DNA of 64,000 nucleotides from Microbispora catharanthi (GCF_006334915.2 NZ_VDMA02000003.1:186001-250000), one strand, 5' to 3'; positions 23,031 through 32,038 are shown, counted from the first letter of the stretch. Numbers and translations are program-made. The notes: generated by a model not told the origin, from the sequence alone.

Positions 23031-24356
23031 ATGAAGGCACTTCTGGTTTTCCTGGGCGTCGCCACGATGGGTGCGGTGATCGCGGTTTTCCTGTTATTGC
23101 GGAACCCGGCGGGCGGCGACGTCGACGATGAGCCTGTGGCCTTGGTCTCCACCGCGGCGGCCTCCGCTTCCCCGGCGGCCCGGAAAAGCGTGCTGCTGGA
23201 CGCCGAGGGCGCCGTCATCGAGGAATTCTCCGGCGACTGCGCCAACAGCGGATATCCCTATCTCTGCCGGTATGTCAAAGGGCGGCTTCTCGCCGAGGAT
23301 CCGCGACTGCTCACCCGTGACGGCCTGACGATCCAGACGACGATCGACCAGCGGCTCCAGCGGGCGGCGCAACAGGCCGTCGACGCCTACGTCCACCGCG
23401 ACGACCCGCAGGTCATGATCGTCCCAGGTGAAGGGGCCGTCAAGGCCATGGTCACCAGCCGTGATCCCGCCGACGGGCCGGGTTTCCAGCAGGGCACGAC
23501 GGCGATGCCCTACGCCCTGGCCGCCGCGCTCGCCACCGGTTTCCGCTACGACGACGGGTTCGTCGTCTCGGACGAGTACCGTCCCCGGAGCTACTCGAAG
23601 TTCAAGACTTGCGCGGGCCAAGCCGTCGCAGATCCAATGCACAACATCCACAACCGGAAGAAGGGCGGAGTCCGGTTCGTCACCCTCCGGTCGGGCACCC
23701 AGGGCGCTGTGAACACCTTCTTCATGCAATTACAGGAGAAGGTCGGCCTGTGCGAGACCGTAAGGATGGCCCAGCGGCTCGGGCTCAGGAGCGCCGACGG
23801 GAATCCGCTCCGAGAGTTGGAGACCTTCGCGCTGGGCCTTACCGAGGCCGATCCCGTCTCGGTGGCCAACTCGTACGCGAGCCTCGCCGCCCGTGGCCGC
23901 TTCTGCGAGCCGCGAGTGATCACGGAGATCCGCGACGGCTCAGGCGCCGGGCACCCCTTCCCGGCGCACTGCGAGCAGGTCCTGGACCCGGCGGTCGCCG
24001 ACGCGGTCACCGGAGTGCTGTCGGACGTCCTGGCGAAAAGCTCACTCAAGGGCGTCGGCCGCGAGGCGGCGGGCATGCCCGGCGAGGGCGACGGCTTCCG
24101 CACCGCCTGGTACGCCGGATACACCCCCGGCCTGGCCTCGGCCGTAAGCCTCGGCGACTCTCGTGGCCCGGTGCGGCACCCGATGGTGGACGTCACCATC
24201 GGCGACCGCCGCTATTCGCACGTGGACGGCACGTCGGTGCCCGGCCTGATCTGGAAGAAGGCGATGACCGAGGCGCTGCGCGGAACGCAGGAGACCCGCT
24301 TCGTCCGACCGGACGCCGAGCGCTTCGGCGGCTGCCGCGACGCCTGCCCGAGCTGA
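23031..24356 (+). CDS. Catalytically dead penicillin-binding transpeptidase homologue
   Basis: Membrane-anchored, mostly extracellular protein of 441 residues. A transmembrane helix spans about 4-23, then LTIQTTIDQRLQRAAQ (99-114) opens a PBP transpeptidase domain without a glycosyltransferase domain. The fold landmarks are kept but the chemistry is lost. The S-x2-K box is GTTAMP (T156, M159), the S-x-N box is AVN (226-228) and the K-T-G box is replaced by MPGE (349-352) directly before TAWYAGYTP. Several cysteines (for example 70, 79, 194, 241 and 292) could pair outside the cell. The ATG at 23031 has AAGGG six bases upstream. It is divergent from the peptide export operon, so a decoy, immunity or receptor role is plausible; this is inference. 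It cannot be an active transpeptidase or beta-lactam target. Confidence 0.82.
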   Translation: MKALLVFLGVATMGAVIAVFLLLRNPAGGDVDDEPVALVSTAAASASPAARKSVLLDAEGAVIEEFSGDCANSGYPYLCRYVKGRLLAEDPRLLTRDGLTIQTTIDQRLQRAAQQAVDAYVHRDDPQVMIVPGEGAVKAMVTSRDPADGPGFQQGTTAMPYALAAALATGFRYDDGFVVSDEYRPRSYSKFKTCAGQAVADPMHNIHNRKKGGVRFVTLRSGTQGAVNTFFMQLQEKVGLCETVRMAQRLGLRSADGNPLRELETFALGLTEADPVSVANSYASLAARGRFCEPRVITEIRDGSGAGHPFPAHCEQVLDPAVADAVTGVLSDVLAKSSLKGVGREAAGMPGEGDGFRTAWYAGYTPGLASAVSLGDSRGPVRHPMVDVTIGDRRYSHVDGTSVPGLIWKKAMTEALRGTQETRFVRPDAERFGGCRDACPS

Positions 24357-24423
24357 CCGTCGCCGCCCCCAGAACCGGTCATCATGACCTGCCAAGGCAG
24401 CGACACCCCGCCTCTTGAGCACG

Positions 24424-24475
24424 TACCTGAGGAGCCGGCGGGCCGTGACCAGCGCTCGATCTGGTTGGTCTCGCC
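24424..24475. repeat. Degenerate copy of the acyl-CoA dehydrogenase 3' end (oldest att remnant?)
   Basis: The stretch beginning TACCTGAGGAGCCGGCGGGC aligns with the end of the acyl-CoA dehydrogenase gene at 40691 with scattered transitions and a small indel, and stops being similar near 24475. It is preceded by CACCCCGCCT, the first half of the terminator stem found before the other copies. Confidence 0.6.
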
Positions 24476-24532
24476 CGGGGTCGAGGCCGACTCGGCGCAG
24501 GCCTGAGGGTGACGGTGCGCTGGCGTTCGACC

Positions 24533-25639
24533 TCAGCCGCGCATGCTCTCATCGTTCAGCTCGTTCAGCTCGTTCAGCGGGGTCAGCGCGGCCGATGCCG
24601 CGTCGTGATCCATGCCGGTCGCCTCGAGCAGGTCGACGGCGATGGAGCGTAGCTGCGCGATGATGACGTTCGCCGAGAAGCCCAGGTTCTTGGGCCGCTC
24701 CCGTGCGGCGACGGCGAGCAACGCCTGCCTGGTCAACATCGGTTCCCGTCCGGCCCCCAGTTCGAGCTGGAGCAGCAGCGCCGCCTCAGAGACTTCGCGC
24801 AGCAACTCGGCCAGGGCGACCGGTGGCGGGCTCGCCTCCCCCATCGCCGCGAGCGTGCGGCGGACCAGAACGCGTGCGTTGCGCAGCGCCAGATCCACCG
24901 GTAGGGCGGCGGTCGTGTACCTGGCCAGTCTGGCCCGGTGATGCCAGCGCAGCGGCGAGATCCTGATGATCTCCTTGCTGTTCTCCAGCGCCGCCGCGAA
25001 ATCCTCGACCGCCGTCTGGGTCCTGCGGCCGCACTCCAGTGCCTCGGCGGCCAGGTCCATATCGCCCTTCTCGATCGCCTCCGCCGCCTGTTCCAGCACG
25101 GTGGAGAAGGCGTCCAGCACGCCGGACAGATGTTTGCCCGCGATGGTGAGCGGGCTGGCGGGCAGCAGTGCGACCGCGGCGATGCCGATGATGCCGCCGG
25201 CGAGCGCATCGGCCATCCGGTCCAGCCCGCCGCCGTCCTCGCCCGGCACCAGCATGGCGACCAGCACCGCGGACGACCCGACCTGCGACACGAACAGCTC
25301 GCCGCTGTTCAGCAGCGCCGCGATGGTCATCGCCAGCGCGATCACGAGCGCCAGCTGCCAGGGGCCCGAGCCGATCCAGGACACCAGCAGGTCGCCGATG
25401 CCCACGCCCAGACTGACGCCGACCACCAGCTCGGCCACCCTGCGCAGCCGCTGCCCGAGCCCCAGACCCACGCAGATCATCACAGAGATGGGTGCGAAGA
25501 GGGGATGGGCGTGGCCGAGCAGGTGAACGGCGACGATCCAGGCCAGCGCCGCGCCCACGGCACACTGCGCGATAGAGGGCACGATCAGGCCGAACGTACC
25601 CAGCCGTTTCCTCACCTGATCATCGAGCCACGTGCGCAC
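24533..25639 (-). CDS. FUSC/aromatic-acid-exporter-like membrane protein
   Basis: Membrane protein of about 368 residues. The N-terminal half has six hydrophobic segments (about 20-165) with a glycine-rich VCVGLGLGQRLRR turn, the pattern of the FUSC/ArAE family. The C-terminal half (about 170-365) is a long cytoplasmic helical domain. Family members are linked to efflux of small organic acids, but the substrate here is unknown. The start is taken at a GTG (25639) close to the first helix; the ribosome-binding site GAGG is unusually near. The protein ends with a short repeated LNELNEL stretch encoded by a GTTCAGCTC direct repeat. It lies in the oldest island interval between two remnants of the acyl-CoA dehydrogenase end. 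Confidence 0.78.
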   Translation of the reverse strand: MRTWLDDQVRKRLGTFGLIVPSIAQCAVGAALAWIVAVHLLGHAHPLFAPISVMICVGLGLGQRLRRVAELVVGVSLGVGIGDLLVSWIGSGPWQLALVIALAMTIAALLNSGELFVSQVGSSAVLVAMLVPGEDGGGLDRMADALAGGIIGIAAVALLPASPLTIAGKHLSGVLDAFSTVLEQAAEAIEKGDMDLAAEALECGRRTQTAVEDFAAALENSKEIIRISPLRWHHRARLARYTTAALPVDLALRNARVLVRRTLAAMGEASPPPVALAELLREVSEAALLLQLELGAGREPMLTRQALLAVAARERPKNLGFSANVIIAQLRSIAVDLLEATGMDHDAASAALTPLNELNELNDESMRG

Positions 25640-25826
25640 TCCTCTACGATCGCGGATCTTTATGACATTGGGATCACATTTGCCCCGAATTCTTCTGGTT
25701 CGAACCATTCTGCGACGGCCAGGCCTTTCAGGCGTGGCGATCGCCCTGTCGCCGTCACCTCGCACGGCTGTCCGGAGGGTTGGCGGCTACCAGCCCGGGA
25801 CGTCGTTGCCGACCGATGCGGCGGCG

Positions 25827-26819
25827 CTACCCGGCTTGCGCCTGACCCGCGTTGACGCGGCGGGCCGTGCCGAACCGGCGTTGGTAGGCGGCGGGGCTGA
25901 TTGACAACTTTCTGGCGAAGACCCGCCGCATGCTCTCGTAACTGGGGAACCCGGCGAGGGCCGCAGCCTGCGTCGCGGTGTGTCCTTGGTCGAGCAGTGC
26001 CCTGGCCAGGTCGAATCGGATGTCCTCCACGTAGCGGGCCGGTGTCGTGGACAGCTCGTCGTGGAAAAGCCGGGTGAGGTGCCGGGTGCTCACGTTGAGG
26101 TGTTTCGCAAGCTCACCGAGCGAGTGGTCCCCGCAGGGGTTCGCCGTCACCAAGTCGGTGATCTTACGCAGAGCCGACGAGCGGGGCGGCGGTCCTTTCA
26201 GCGGTGCCGAGAACTGGGACTGGCCACCCGCACGCTGCATGTACACCACCAAGGCGCGGGCGACGTCGCGCGCAAGGTCGGGCCCGTGGTCCTCTTCGAC
26301 GAGGGCGAGCGCCAGATCGATGCCGGCCGCCACCCCTGCCGACGTGTATGTGGTGCCGTCACGAACGTAGATCGCGTCGGGCTCGACACGACACGTCGGA
26401 CACCGGGCGGCGAGCTCGTGCGCGACCTTCCAGTGCGTGGTCGCGCGCTTGCCGTCGAGGAGGCCGGCGGCGGCGAGGACGAACGCCCCGGTGCAGATCG
26501 ACGCGACCCGGCCGGCCACAGCCGCGGGTATCCGCGCGGCGTCCGCCAGGTCGCCGGGGACACGGGCGCGCGGATAGAGATCCGACCCGGCCACCAGCAA
26601 CGTACCGAAAGCCGTCTCCGAGGAGACGGCGCCGTCCACCGCGATCCGGACCCCGAGGTTCGACGTGACGTCCGCACCGGTCGGCGACAGCAGCACGATC
26701 CGGTAGTCGGCACCGAACCGGTTCGCCTCCTTGAACACCTCCGCGGGACCGGCGACGTCCAGCAACGTCACTCCGTCGTAGACGAGGATCGCGACGCGAT
26801 GGGGGGCGGCGTCCGCCAC
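25827..26819 (-). CDS. GlxA-family regulator: DJ-1/PfpI domain plus AraC helix-turn-helix
   Basis: Transcription activator of about 330 residues. The N-terminal 175 residues are a DJ-1/PfpI-like domain (VAILVYDGVTLLDVAGPAEVF, then SICTGAFVLAAAGLLDG with the nucleophile-elbow cysteine, and TTHWKVAHELA). The C-terminal 100 residues are an AraC-type double helix-turn-helix (LGELAKHLNVSTRHLTRLF and YESMRRVFARKL). It is divergent from the HD-domain hydrolase gene at 27170, which is the obvious target. The start is uncertain: a GTG at 26819 matches the family N-terminus, whereas the open frame extends to 26912. The native ligand is unknown. Confidence 0.85.
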   Translation of the reverse strand: MADAAPHRVAILVYDGVTLLDVAGPAEVFKEANRFGADYRIVLLSPTGADVTSNLGVRIAVDGAVSSETAFGTLLVAGSDLYPRARVPGDLADAARIPAAVAGRVASICTGAFVLAAAGLLDGKRATTHWKVAHELAARCPTCRVEPDAIYVRDGTTYTSAGVAAGIDLALALVEEDHGPDLARDVARALVVYMQRAGGQSQFSAPLKGPPPRSSALRKITDLVTANPCGDHSLGELAKHLNVSTRHLTRLFHDELSTTPARYVEDIRFDLARALLDQGHTATQAAALAGFPSYESMRRVFARKLSISPAAYQRRFGTARRVNAGQAQAG

Positions 26820-27169
26820 TCCGGCCCCACGGGAGCCGGATCCGCGCGGTGACCGGCCGGATCCCGCCGGCACCGACCGCTGTCGGGCCGACGGCGCAGA
26901 AGGCATTGACACCGTTCATTGGTAGCACATCGTCATCGGAGATCACGGGGATCCTCCAGCCGTGACCGGACGACACGAATTCGCAGGCCACGTGCGGGGC
27001 CCTGCTGCGCGACGTGGTCGCGGTGGTGCGCCCGGCGGCGATTTCGCCCTGTCTGGATATAGGTGATTCCTGGCCGGACGAAGGCGGCGCCGCACGCCGA
27101 TCGGCGGGGAGCATGGAAGTCGGACACACGGTCCACAGCCCGACATAATTCCCCGGAAGGTCAGGGGTC
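26820..27169. promoter_or_regulatory. Divergent promoter region, GlxA-like regulator / HD hydrolase
   Basis: A gap of 350 bp between divergent starts. If the regulator starts at 26912 the gap is shorter. No strong operator palindrome was recognised by eye and no further gene is supported. Confidence 0.35.
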
Positions 27170-27808
27170 ATGCCAGAGGTCATCGCGGGGTTGGAGATTC
27201 CTGAGACAGCGGCGGTCGCCGAAGCGACCGCGCTCATCCAGGAGACGACCAGCCCCCTCATCTACCACCACTCCCGGCGGGTCTACTTCTTCGGCCTGAT
27301 TCACGCTCACAAGCTCGGTGTGGAACCGGATCCGGAGCTGCTCTACTTGGCGGCCATGTTCCACGACACCGGCCTCCTGACTCCCTTTTCCGATGTCGAG
27401 CAGCGCTTCGAAGTGGACGGCGCCGACCATGCGCGCAAGTTCCTCCTGGACCGGGGTTTCTCGGCGACCGCCGCCGAGACCGTCTGGACGGCGATCGCGC
27501 TGCACACCACGCCGGGCATCCCCGGCCGGATGGCCCCGGTGATCGCGAGCACGCACCTCGGCGTCCTGACCGACGCGATCGGCTTCGGCCTGGACAGGAT
27601 GGAACGCGATCAACTGGGCGAGATCCTCGCGGTCCACCCACGAGGGGACTTCAAGAACGAGTTTCTGCGCGCCTACGTCGACGGACTCAAGAACCGCCCC
27701 GAAACCACGAACGGCACCGTGAACTCCGACGTGCTCGAGCACTTCGTCCCCGGCTTCCGGCGCATCACGACGGTCGAGCGCATCGTCGGCTCGCCCTGGC
27801 CGAGTTGA
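27170..27808 (+). CDS. HD-domain hydrolase, cyanamide hydratase-like
   Basis: Soluble metal-dependent hydrolase of 212 residues. Metal-binding residues are visible as H34 in IYHHSRRV, H65-D66 in MFHDTGLL and a later IALHTT histidine, the order found in HD proteins related to fungal cyanamide hydratase. The length and the PLIYHHSRRVYFFG block fit that subgroup rather than nucleotide phosphohydrolases. The ATG at 27170 follows a GGTCAGGGG stretch. It is divergent from a GlxA-type regulator whose relatives control nitrogen-compound degradation, so a nitrile, cyanamide or similar small substrate is a reasonable guess. No transporter or partner enzyme adjoins it. Confidence 0.8.
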   Translation: MPEVIAGLEIPETAAVAEATALIQETTSPLIYHHSRRVYFFGLIHAHKLGVEPDPELLYLAAMFHDTGLLTPFSDVEQRFEVDGADHARKFLLDRGFSATAAETVWTAIALHTTPGIPGRMAPVIASTHLGVLTDAIGFGLDRMERDQLGEILAVHPRGDFKNEFLRAYVDGLKNRPETTNGTVNSDVLEHFVPGFRRITTVERIVGSPWPS

Positions 27809-27986
27809 CCGCACATCACACGAAGCCACGCGCCCACGAGCGCGCCGTCCCCGGTCCACCCGCTCTTCCGGGGGCGTGGGTGCAACCCGGCCGCGCCCGG
27901 CTGACCGATCTCGCCCAGCGCCTCCGGGCCGGACGGCTCAACCCCATCGTCGGCGCCGTGCGACCGCTGTCGGGCTGACGCCGGCG

Positions 27987-28018
27987 AACCCCGCCCGCCC
28001 TGAACGGCAGACGGGGTT
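27987..28018 (+). terminator. Rho-independent-like terminator
   Basis: Stem AACCCCG/CGGGGTT with a long loop followed by TTTTCG. It lies 17 bp before the second copy of the acyl-CoA dehydrogenase end, the same relative position as the terminators at 31926 and 40645, so it probably travelled with that copy. Confidence 0.5.
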
Positions 28019-28034
28019 TTCGCATTTCAGGAGC

Positions 28035-28095
28035 TACTTGAGGAGCTGGTGGGACCATGCGCTGGATCTGGTTGGTGCCCTCGTAGATCCGGGTG
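28035..28095. repeat. Diverged copy of the acyl-CoA dehydrogenase 3' end (att remnant)
   Basis: This copy matches 40691-40756 except for two substitutions and a 5-bp deletion. Read on the minus strand it still encodes IYEGTNQIQRM, the conserved C-terminal motif of acyl-CoA dehydrogenases, with no gene around it. For about 65 bp after 28095 the sequence also resembles the sequence after the copy at 31973-32038, as expected for ends of related elements. Confidence 0.8.
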
Positions 28096-28407
28096 TTCTC
28101 CGTCGTGCTCCTCGCCCGCCTGGACCCACTCGCCGATCTAGCCCTTGAACTGGCCGTACGCCTTCGGACAATTGCCACAGGTTTTCGTGCCCGCGAATAA
28201 CAATGACCTCTTGTTCATTCACTCCAAAACCGTGTCATGCGGGTGGTGCACACGGTCGGGCATGCCGCTAGCGTAGGAGCCCTCAATTCACCTTGGCCGT
28301 ACGGGCGCCGCCCGCAACATTCACTTTTGCCTACACATTTCCAGCCACCGAGATTTAAGAATCGATGACAATCGAAACCGAGGGAATATCGTGAACAAGG
28401 AGCTGTC
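28096..28407. other. Non-coding, relatively AT-rich stretch before the MFS gene
   Basis: It holds decayed element-end sequence (to about 28165), then an AT-richer leader that should contain the MFS promoter. No gene was recognised. Confidence 0.4.
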
Positions 28408-29889
28408 ATGAGCCAGGGCACGGCCTCGGCCGGCGGCGGTGTCAGGGGCGTCCCTTCCGAGAAGCGAGTCGGCCAACACTCCTCGTTGGTCCTGCTCGTG
28501 GTGTCCACGGCAATCCTGCTCGACGCTCTGGATCTGTCCATCACTCAGGTCGCGCTCCCCGACATCCGCAGAAGCCTCGACTTGTCCACGTCCGGCGTGC
28601 AGTGGACCGTCAACGCCTACGTCCTCACCTACGCCGGCTTCCTTCTTTTCGGTGGCCGCGCCGCCGACCTGCTGGGCGCCCGCCGCGTCCTCCTCTTCGG
28701 CCTGGCCGTCTTCGGCGTCATGTCACTGGTCGCCGGGCTCTCGCCGAACGCGGTTGTGGTCATCCTCGCCCGCGCCATCCAGGGCGTCGGCGCCGCTCTC
28801 ACTGTGCCATCCAGCGTCGCGATCATCGCCGGCACGTTCGCCGAGGGCCGCGAGCGCAACCGCGCCTTCGGCGTCTTCTCCGCGGCCGCCGCCTCCGGGT
28901 TCTCCGCCGGACTGATCCTCGGCGGCGTCCTCACCGACCTGCTCAACTGGCGCTGGATCTTCTTCGTGAAGGTCCCGATCGTGGCCGCCACACTGATCAT
29001 CGGGGTCCGCGTCATCCCCCGCGCCGAGACCCATGACCGCTCGCGCAGCTACGATCTGCTCGGCGGCGTGCTCTGCACCGCCGGTCTACTGCTCATCGCG
29101 TTCGCCGTCACGCAGATCGCCGGCCACACTGTCCCGGTGCCTTTGGTCATCGCCTCCGCGGTCGCCGCCGTGGTCCTGCTGATCGCGTTCGTCGTCAACG
29201 AGGCCAAGCACCCCGATCCTCTCCTGCCCCTGAGGATCTTCCGGATGCCGACCCTCCGCAACGCCGACATCTCGTCGCTGGCCGTGCTGGCCGCCCCGTT
29301 CGGCTACTCCTACGTGGTCACCCTCTACACGCAGGAGGTTTTGCACTACTCGCCGCTGAAGACCGGTCTGGCGTTGCTGCCGGCGGCGGTGGTGTCCGCC
29401 CTCGTGTCCCGCTACATGGCGCCGGCCCTCATCCGCCGCTATGGCATGCGCATCACCGGCAGCCTCGCCGGCCTGTTCCTGGTCGCGCTCGGATTTCTCA
29501 TGCTGGCCCTTGTCGACGTCGACACCGGCTACGCCACCGTGCTGCTGCCCTCATCGATCATCTGCCTGGGTCTCGGCGTGGGCAACGCCTACCCGACCTA
29601 CGCCATCGGCGGCGTGACCGGGGTCGGCATCTCACAGCAGGGTCTAGCGGCCGGCATCCAGCAGACCGCCCTCCAGGTCGGCGGTGGGCTCGGCCTCGCC
29701 CTGGTGGCCACGGGCGTGAGCGCCTCGCTCGACGGCAAAGCCGACCCCAACGACTACATCCCCGCCCTGCACGTCGGCGCGTTCGTCGGCACCGTCATCC
29801 CACTGCTCGGCGCGATCGTGACCCTCCTCGGCCGGATGGACGCCCCCGAGGCGGTCGCCGAAGAACAGGAGCAGGCGGCAACGGCGTAG
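28408..29889 (+). CDS. MFS drug/proton antiporter, DHA2 (14-helix) type
   Basis: Inner-membrane exporter of 493 residues with about 14 hydrophobic helices. LDLSITQVALPDIRRSL after helix 1 and GGRAADLLGARRVLL (motif A) between helices 2 and 3 are typical. RAIQGVGAALTVP and GFSAGLILGGVLTDLLNWR (motif C) identify an antiporter of the EmrB/QacA group. The ATG at 28408 has AAGGAG six bases upstream. The neighbouring LysR-type gene is co-oriented 250 bp downstream, so it is not in the usual divergent regulator arrangement. It lies in the middle island interval between two att-like copies. Substrate unknown; toxic organic compounds are the family norm. Confidence 0.9.
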   Translation: MSQGTASAGGGVRGVPSEKRVGQHSSLVLLVVSTAILLDALDLSITQVALPDIRRSLDLSTSGVQWTVNAYVLTYAGFLLFGGRAADLLGARRVLLFGLAVFGVMSLVAGLSPNAVVVILARAIQGVGAALTVPSSVAIIAGTFAEGRERNRAFGVFSAAAASGFSAGLILGGVLTDLLNWRWIFFVKVPIVAATLIIGVRVIPRAETHDRSRSYDLLGGVLCTAGLLLIAFAVTQIAGHTVPVPLVIASAVAAVVLLIAFVVNEAKHPDPLLPLRIFRMPTLRNADISSLAVLAAPFGYSYVVTLYTQEVLHYSPLKTGLALLPAAVVSALVSRYMAPALIRRYGMRITGSLAGLFLVALGFLMLALVDVDTGYATVLLPSSIICLGLGVGNAYPTYAIGGVTGVGISQQGLAAGIQQTALQVGGGLGLALVATGVSASLDGKADPNDYIPALHVGAFVGTVIPLLGAIVTLLGRMDAPEAVAEEQEQAATA

Positions 29890-30141
29890 ACCCCTGGAAG
29901 GGGCATTTGGGCCATGCTGACGTCGCGCGGACGTGCCGAGTTTGTCCGCACGGCATTGTGAGCACCCTGCCCCTGATCACCCCCGTGGAATAAGCCCGCC
30001 CCCGACCGCGCGACGAAGGCCTCGTCCACCCGGCGGCTCCCCGTGACCTGCGCCGACTTCCGGGTCGACGCGACTGCGGCCGTGGCCGTCGGGAAGGTCG
30101 GTGGCACCGATCATCCCTTGTGGGTAGAGTTGCCAGTTGAC

Positions 30142-31089
30142 ATGGGACCGGAACTCAAGCATCTCCGGTATTTCGTCGCCGTGGCGGAGGACCTGAGTTT
30201 CTCCAGGGCCGCCCGGCGGCTTTATGTCTCGCAGCAGGCGCTGAGCCGCATCATCCAGCAGCTCGAACACCAGCTCGGCGTCAAGCTATTCGAGCGCACC
30301 ACCCGCAGCGTGCGGCTGACCTCCGCGGGTCAGGCGATGCTCGGCCCGGCGCGGCAGTCGATCGCCGCGGCCGAGGACGCACTCAAGACCGCCCAGCGGG
30401 CCGGCAGCGGCGGGTATCAGCGCTCGCTGCGGGTCGACATCTCCTCCAGCGGCCTCCAGACCGGGGCAGTTTTGCTGCGCCACTTCCGGCAACTGCACCC
30501 GCAGATCCCGGTCTTGCAGATCGAGGAGGGCGTCACCCGCGGCCTGGTCGCCCTGCAGGAAGGACGCCTCGACGTGCTGCTCGGGCTGGCCACCCACTGT
30601 CCGATCGAGATTGCGGCCGAGGTGATCCGGCGGGAGACGGTCGTGCTGGGCACGGCCGCCGACCATCCGCTCGCGGATCTGGAGGTCGTGCCGGTGGCGC
30701 GGCTGGCCGACTTCGAGCTGTTGCTGCCCACCGAAGAGGCGGCCGTCGAGTGGGTCGAGTTCGTCGCGCAGTTCTGCCGGCAGGCGGGCATCCGAGTGCG
30801 CAGGTGGCCGGGCGTCACTTACGGCTCGCATGGCGCGGCGGACGTGCTGCGCGAGAGGCTCTGCGTCACACCGACGACGCGCTGGCACGAACCGCCTGCC
30901 GACCTGGTGTTCCGCCCGCTCGTCGAGCCTGTGCCGGTGTTCAGCTGGGCCATGATGATCGCACCTGCCGTCGAGAACACGCCTCAAGTCAAAGCCTTCG
31001 TCGAGTGCGCCCGCCTGGTCGCCAAACAGTACGACTGGCTGCTGCCACGCCAAGACGACATGTTCCGGGAAGCCGACGCGACGTCGTGA
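30142..31089 (+). CDS. LysR-family transcriptional regulator
   Basis: One-component regulator of 315 residues. Residues 4-62 are the winged helix-turn-helix (LKHLRYFVAVAEDLSFSRAA, then QQALSRIIQQLE, LFERTTRSVRLT). Residues 90-300 form the periplasmic-binding-like effector domain. The ATG at 30142 sits at the family N-terminus; an upstream in-frame extension to 30043 lacks homology. The likely inducer and the target are unknown. The MFS gene upstream and the DUF427 gene downstream, all on the same strand, are the nearest candidates. Confidence 0.9.
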   Translation: MGPELKHLRYFVAVAEDLSFSRAARRLYVSQQALSRIIQQLEHQLGVKLFERTTRSVRLTSAGQAMLGPARQSIAAAEDALKTAQRAGSGGYQRSLRVDISSSGLQTGAVLLRHFRQLHPQIPVLQIEEGVTRGLVALQEGRLDVLLGLATHCPIEIAAEVIRRETVVLGTAADHPLADLEVVPVARLADFELLLPTEEAAVEWVEFVAQFCRQAGIRVRRWPGVTYGSHGAADVLRERLCVTPTTRWHEPPADLVFRPLVEPVPVFSWAMMIAPAVENTPQVKAFVECARLVAKQYDWLLPRQDDMFREADATS

Positions 31090-31355
31090 AATCCGTCGTG
31101 CCCGAGGTGGCCCCTGAGTGAGCGTGACGATCACATAACTGATATTGGCCGTATCGGGCTCTTCATCGGGCCGGCCGCTCAGGCGGCTCCCGGTCCTGCG
31201 AATCTAAATCAGTTCTCCATTCGGCTTGGAATTACTCGGCTAATACACAGGAATTCTTTGCCGCGTGGCGCATATTCGTGTTACGGTGGAATACGAACAG
31301 TGGACGCACGGCCGGTGAGCATTGGTCGCCGCCGGAGATGTTTGATGGGATTCAC

Positions 31356-31724
31356 ATGAATACACAAGAACATCGCATCGAGCTCACACACGCGTCGGAC
31401 CACGTCGTGGTGCGAGTCAATGACACGGTCGTCGCGACCTCCTCCCGGGCGCTTGTACTCACCGAGACGAAGTGCCCACCGCGGTACTACCTGCCGCAGG
31501 AGGATGTGAAGATGGATCTGCTGCGGTCGTCGACGACGACGTCGCACTGCCCGTACAAGGGCGATGCGGTGTACTGGTCGGTTGACACCGGAGAGGCTCC
31601 GGTCGAAGACGTCGTCTGGTCCTACCCGGAACCATTCGCGCAGGTCGAGCAGATCAGAGGACGGCTCGCCTTCTGGGCCGAGAAGCCGGGCGTCACCCTG
31701 GAAGTGAACGGGCAGGTCGCGTAA
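31356..31724 (+). CDS. DUF427-family protein
   Basis: A 122-residue soluble protein that contains the DUF427 core: ATSSRALVLTET, PPRYYLPQEDVKMDLL and SHCPYKGDAVYWSV. The family forms a small beta-barrel of unknown biochemical role and is common in actinobacteria. The ATG at 31356 follows GATGGGA. It ends about 200 bp before the terminator and the 66-bp att-like repeat that mark the start of the integrated element, so it is the last gene of the middle island interval. Confidence 0.82.
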   Translation: MNTQEHRIELTHASDHVVVRVNDTVVATSSRALVLTETKCPPRYYLPQEDVKMDLLRSSTTTSHCPYKGDAVYWSVDTGEAPVEDVVWSYPEPFAQVEQIRGRLAFWAEKPGVTLEVNGQVA

Positions 31725-31925
31725 GCAGTCGCAGTTCACAGCTTCCGCAAGGCAGATTTCATAAGCCGTCACTCTGGTGCTTGTGGAGGGTTGACCGATC
31801 ACGATCTGTCGTGCAAGCACCTCGGGGCTGAGCTGTTGAATATCGCCGCGGAGCCGTCCGACGACGAATCTCAGGGAACAGAGACGGAAAGGTGATCGTT
31901 CAGAGGCTGTCCACGTAGACAGCAA

Positions 31926-31955
31926 ACCCCGCCTCCCCAACATTGGAGGCGGGGT
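31926..31955. terminator. Terminator hairpin next to the left 66-bp repeat
   Basis: Perfect 11-bp stem ACCCCGCCTCC/GGAGGCGGGGT with an 8-base loop, 18 bp before the repeat. The same layout precedes the intact acyl-CoA dehydrogenase end at 40645. Confidence 0.75.
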
Positions 31956-31972
31956 GTTCGCTGCTCAAGGAC

Positions 31973-32038
31973 TACTTGAGGAGCTGGCGGGCCATGACCA
32001 TGCGCTGGATCTGGTTGGTGCCCTCGTAGATCTGGGTG
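31973..32038. repeat. Left attachment site: exact 66-bp copy of the acyl-CoA dehydrogenase 3' end
   Basis: Identical to 40691-40756 over 66 bp and then different on both sides. It encodes the last 21 codons of the gene on the minus strand (IYEGTNQIQRMVMARQLLK) but is detached from it. It is interpreted as attL of the element whose integrase lies next to the other copy. Confidence 0.85.

Noticed and set aside
23031..24356. Active penicillin-binding protein or beta-lactam resistance gene
   Set aside because: All three catalytic boxes are substituted, so transpeptidase or acylation activity is not expected.
24533..24600. Short tandem repeats (GTTCAGCTC, and CCCCGATCT near 60620)
   Set aside because: Two to three in-frame units inside genes; ordinary microrepeats, no CRISPR-like spacing.
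28034..28222. Open frame encoding part of IYEGTNQIQRM
   Set aside because: The match is real but only to the last 20 codons of acyl-CoA dehydrogenase, so it is an attachment-site remnant and not a gene.
31281..31943. 220-codon minus-strand frame over the DUF427 gene
   Set aside because: Antisense shadow; the plus-strand DUF427 motifs are unambiguous.
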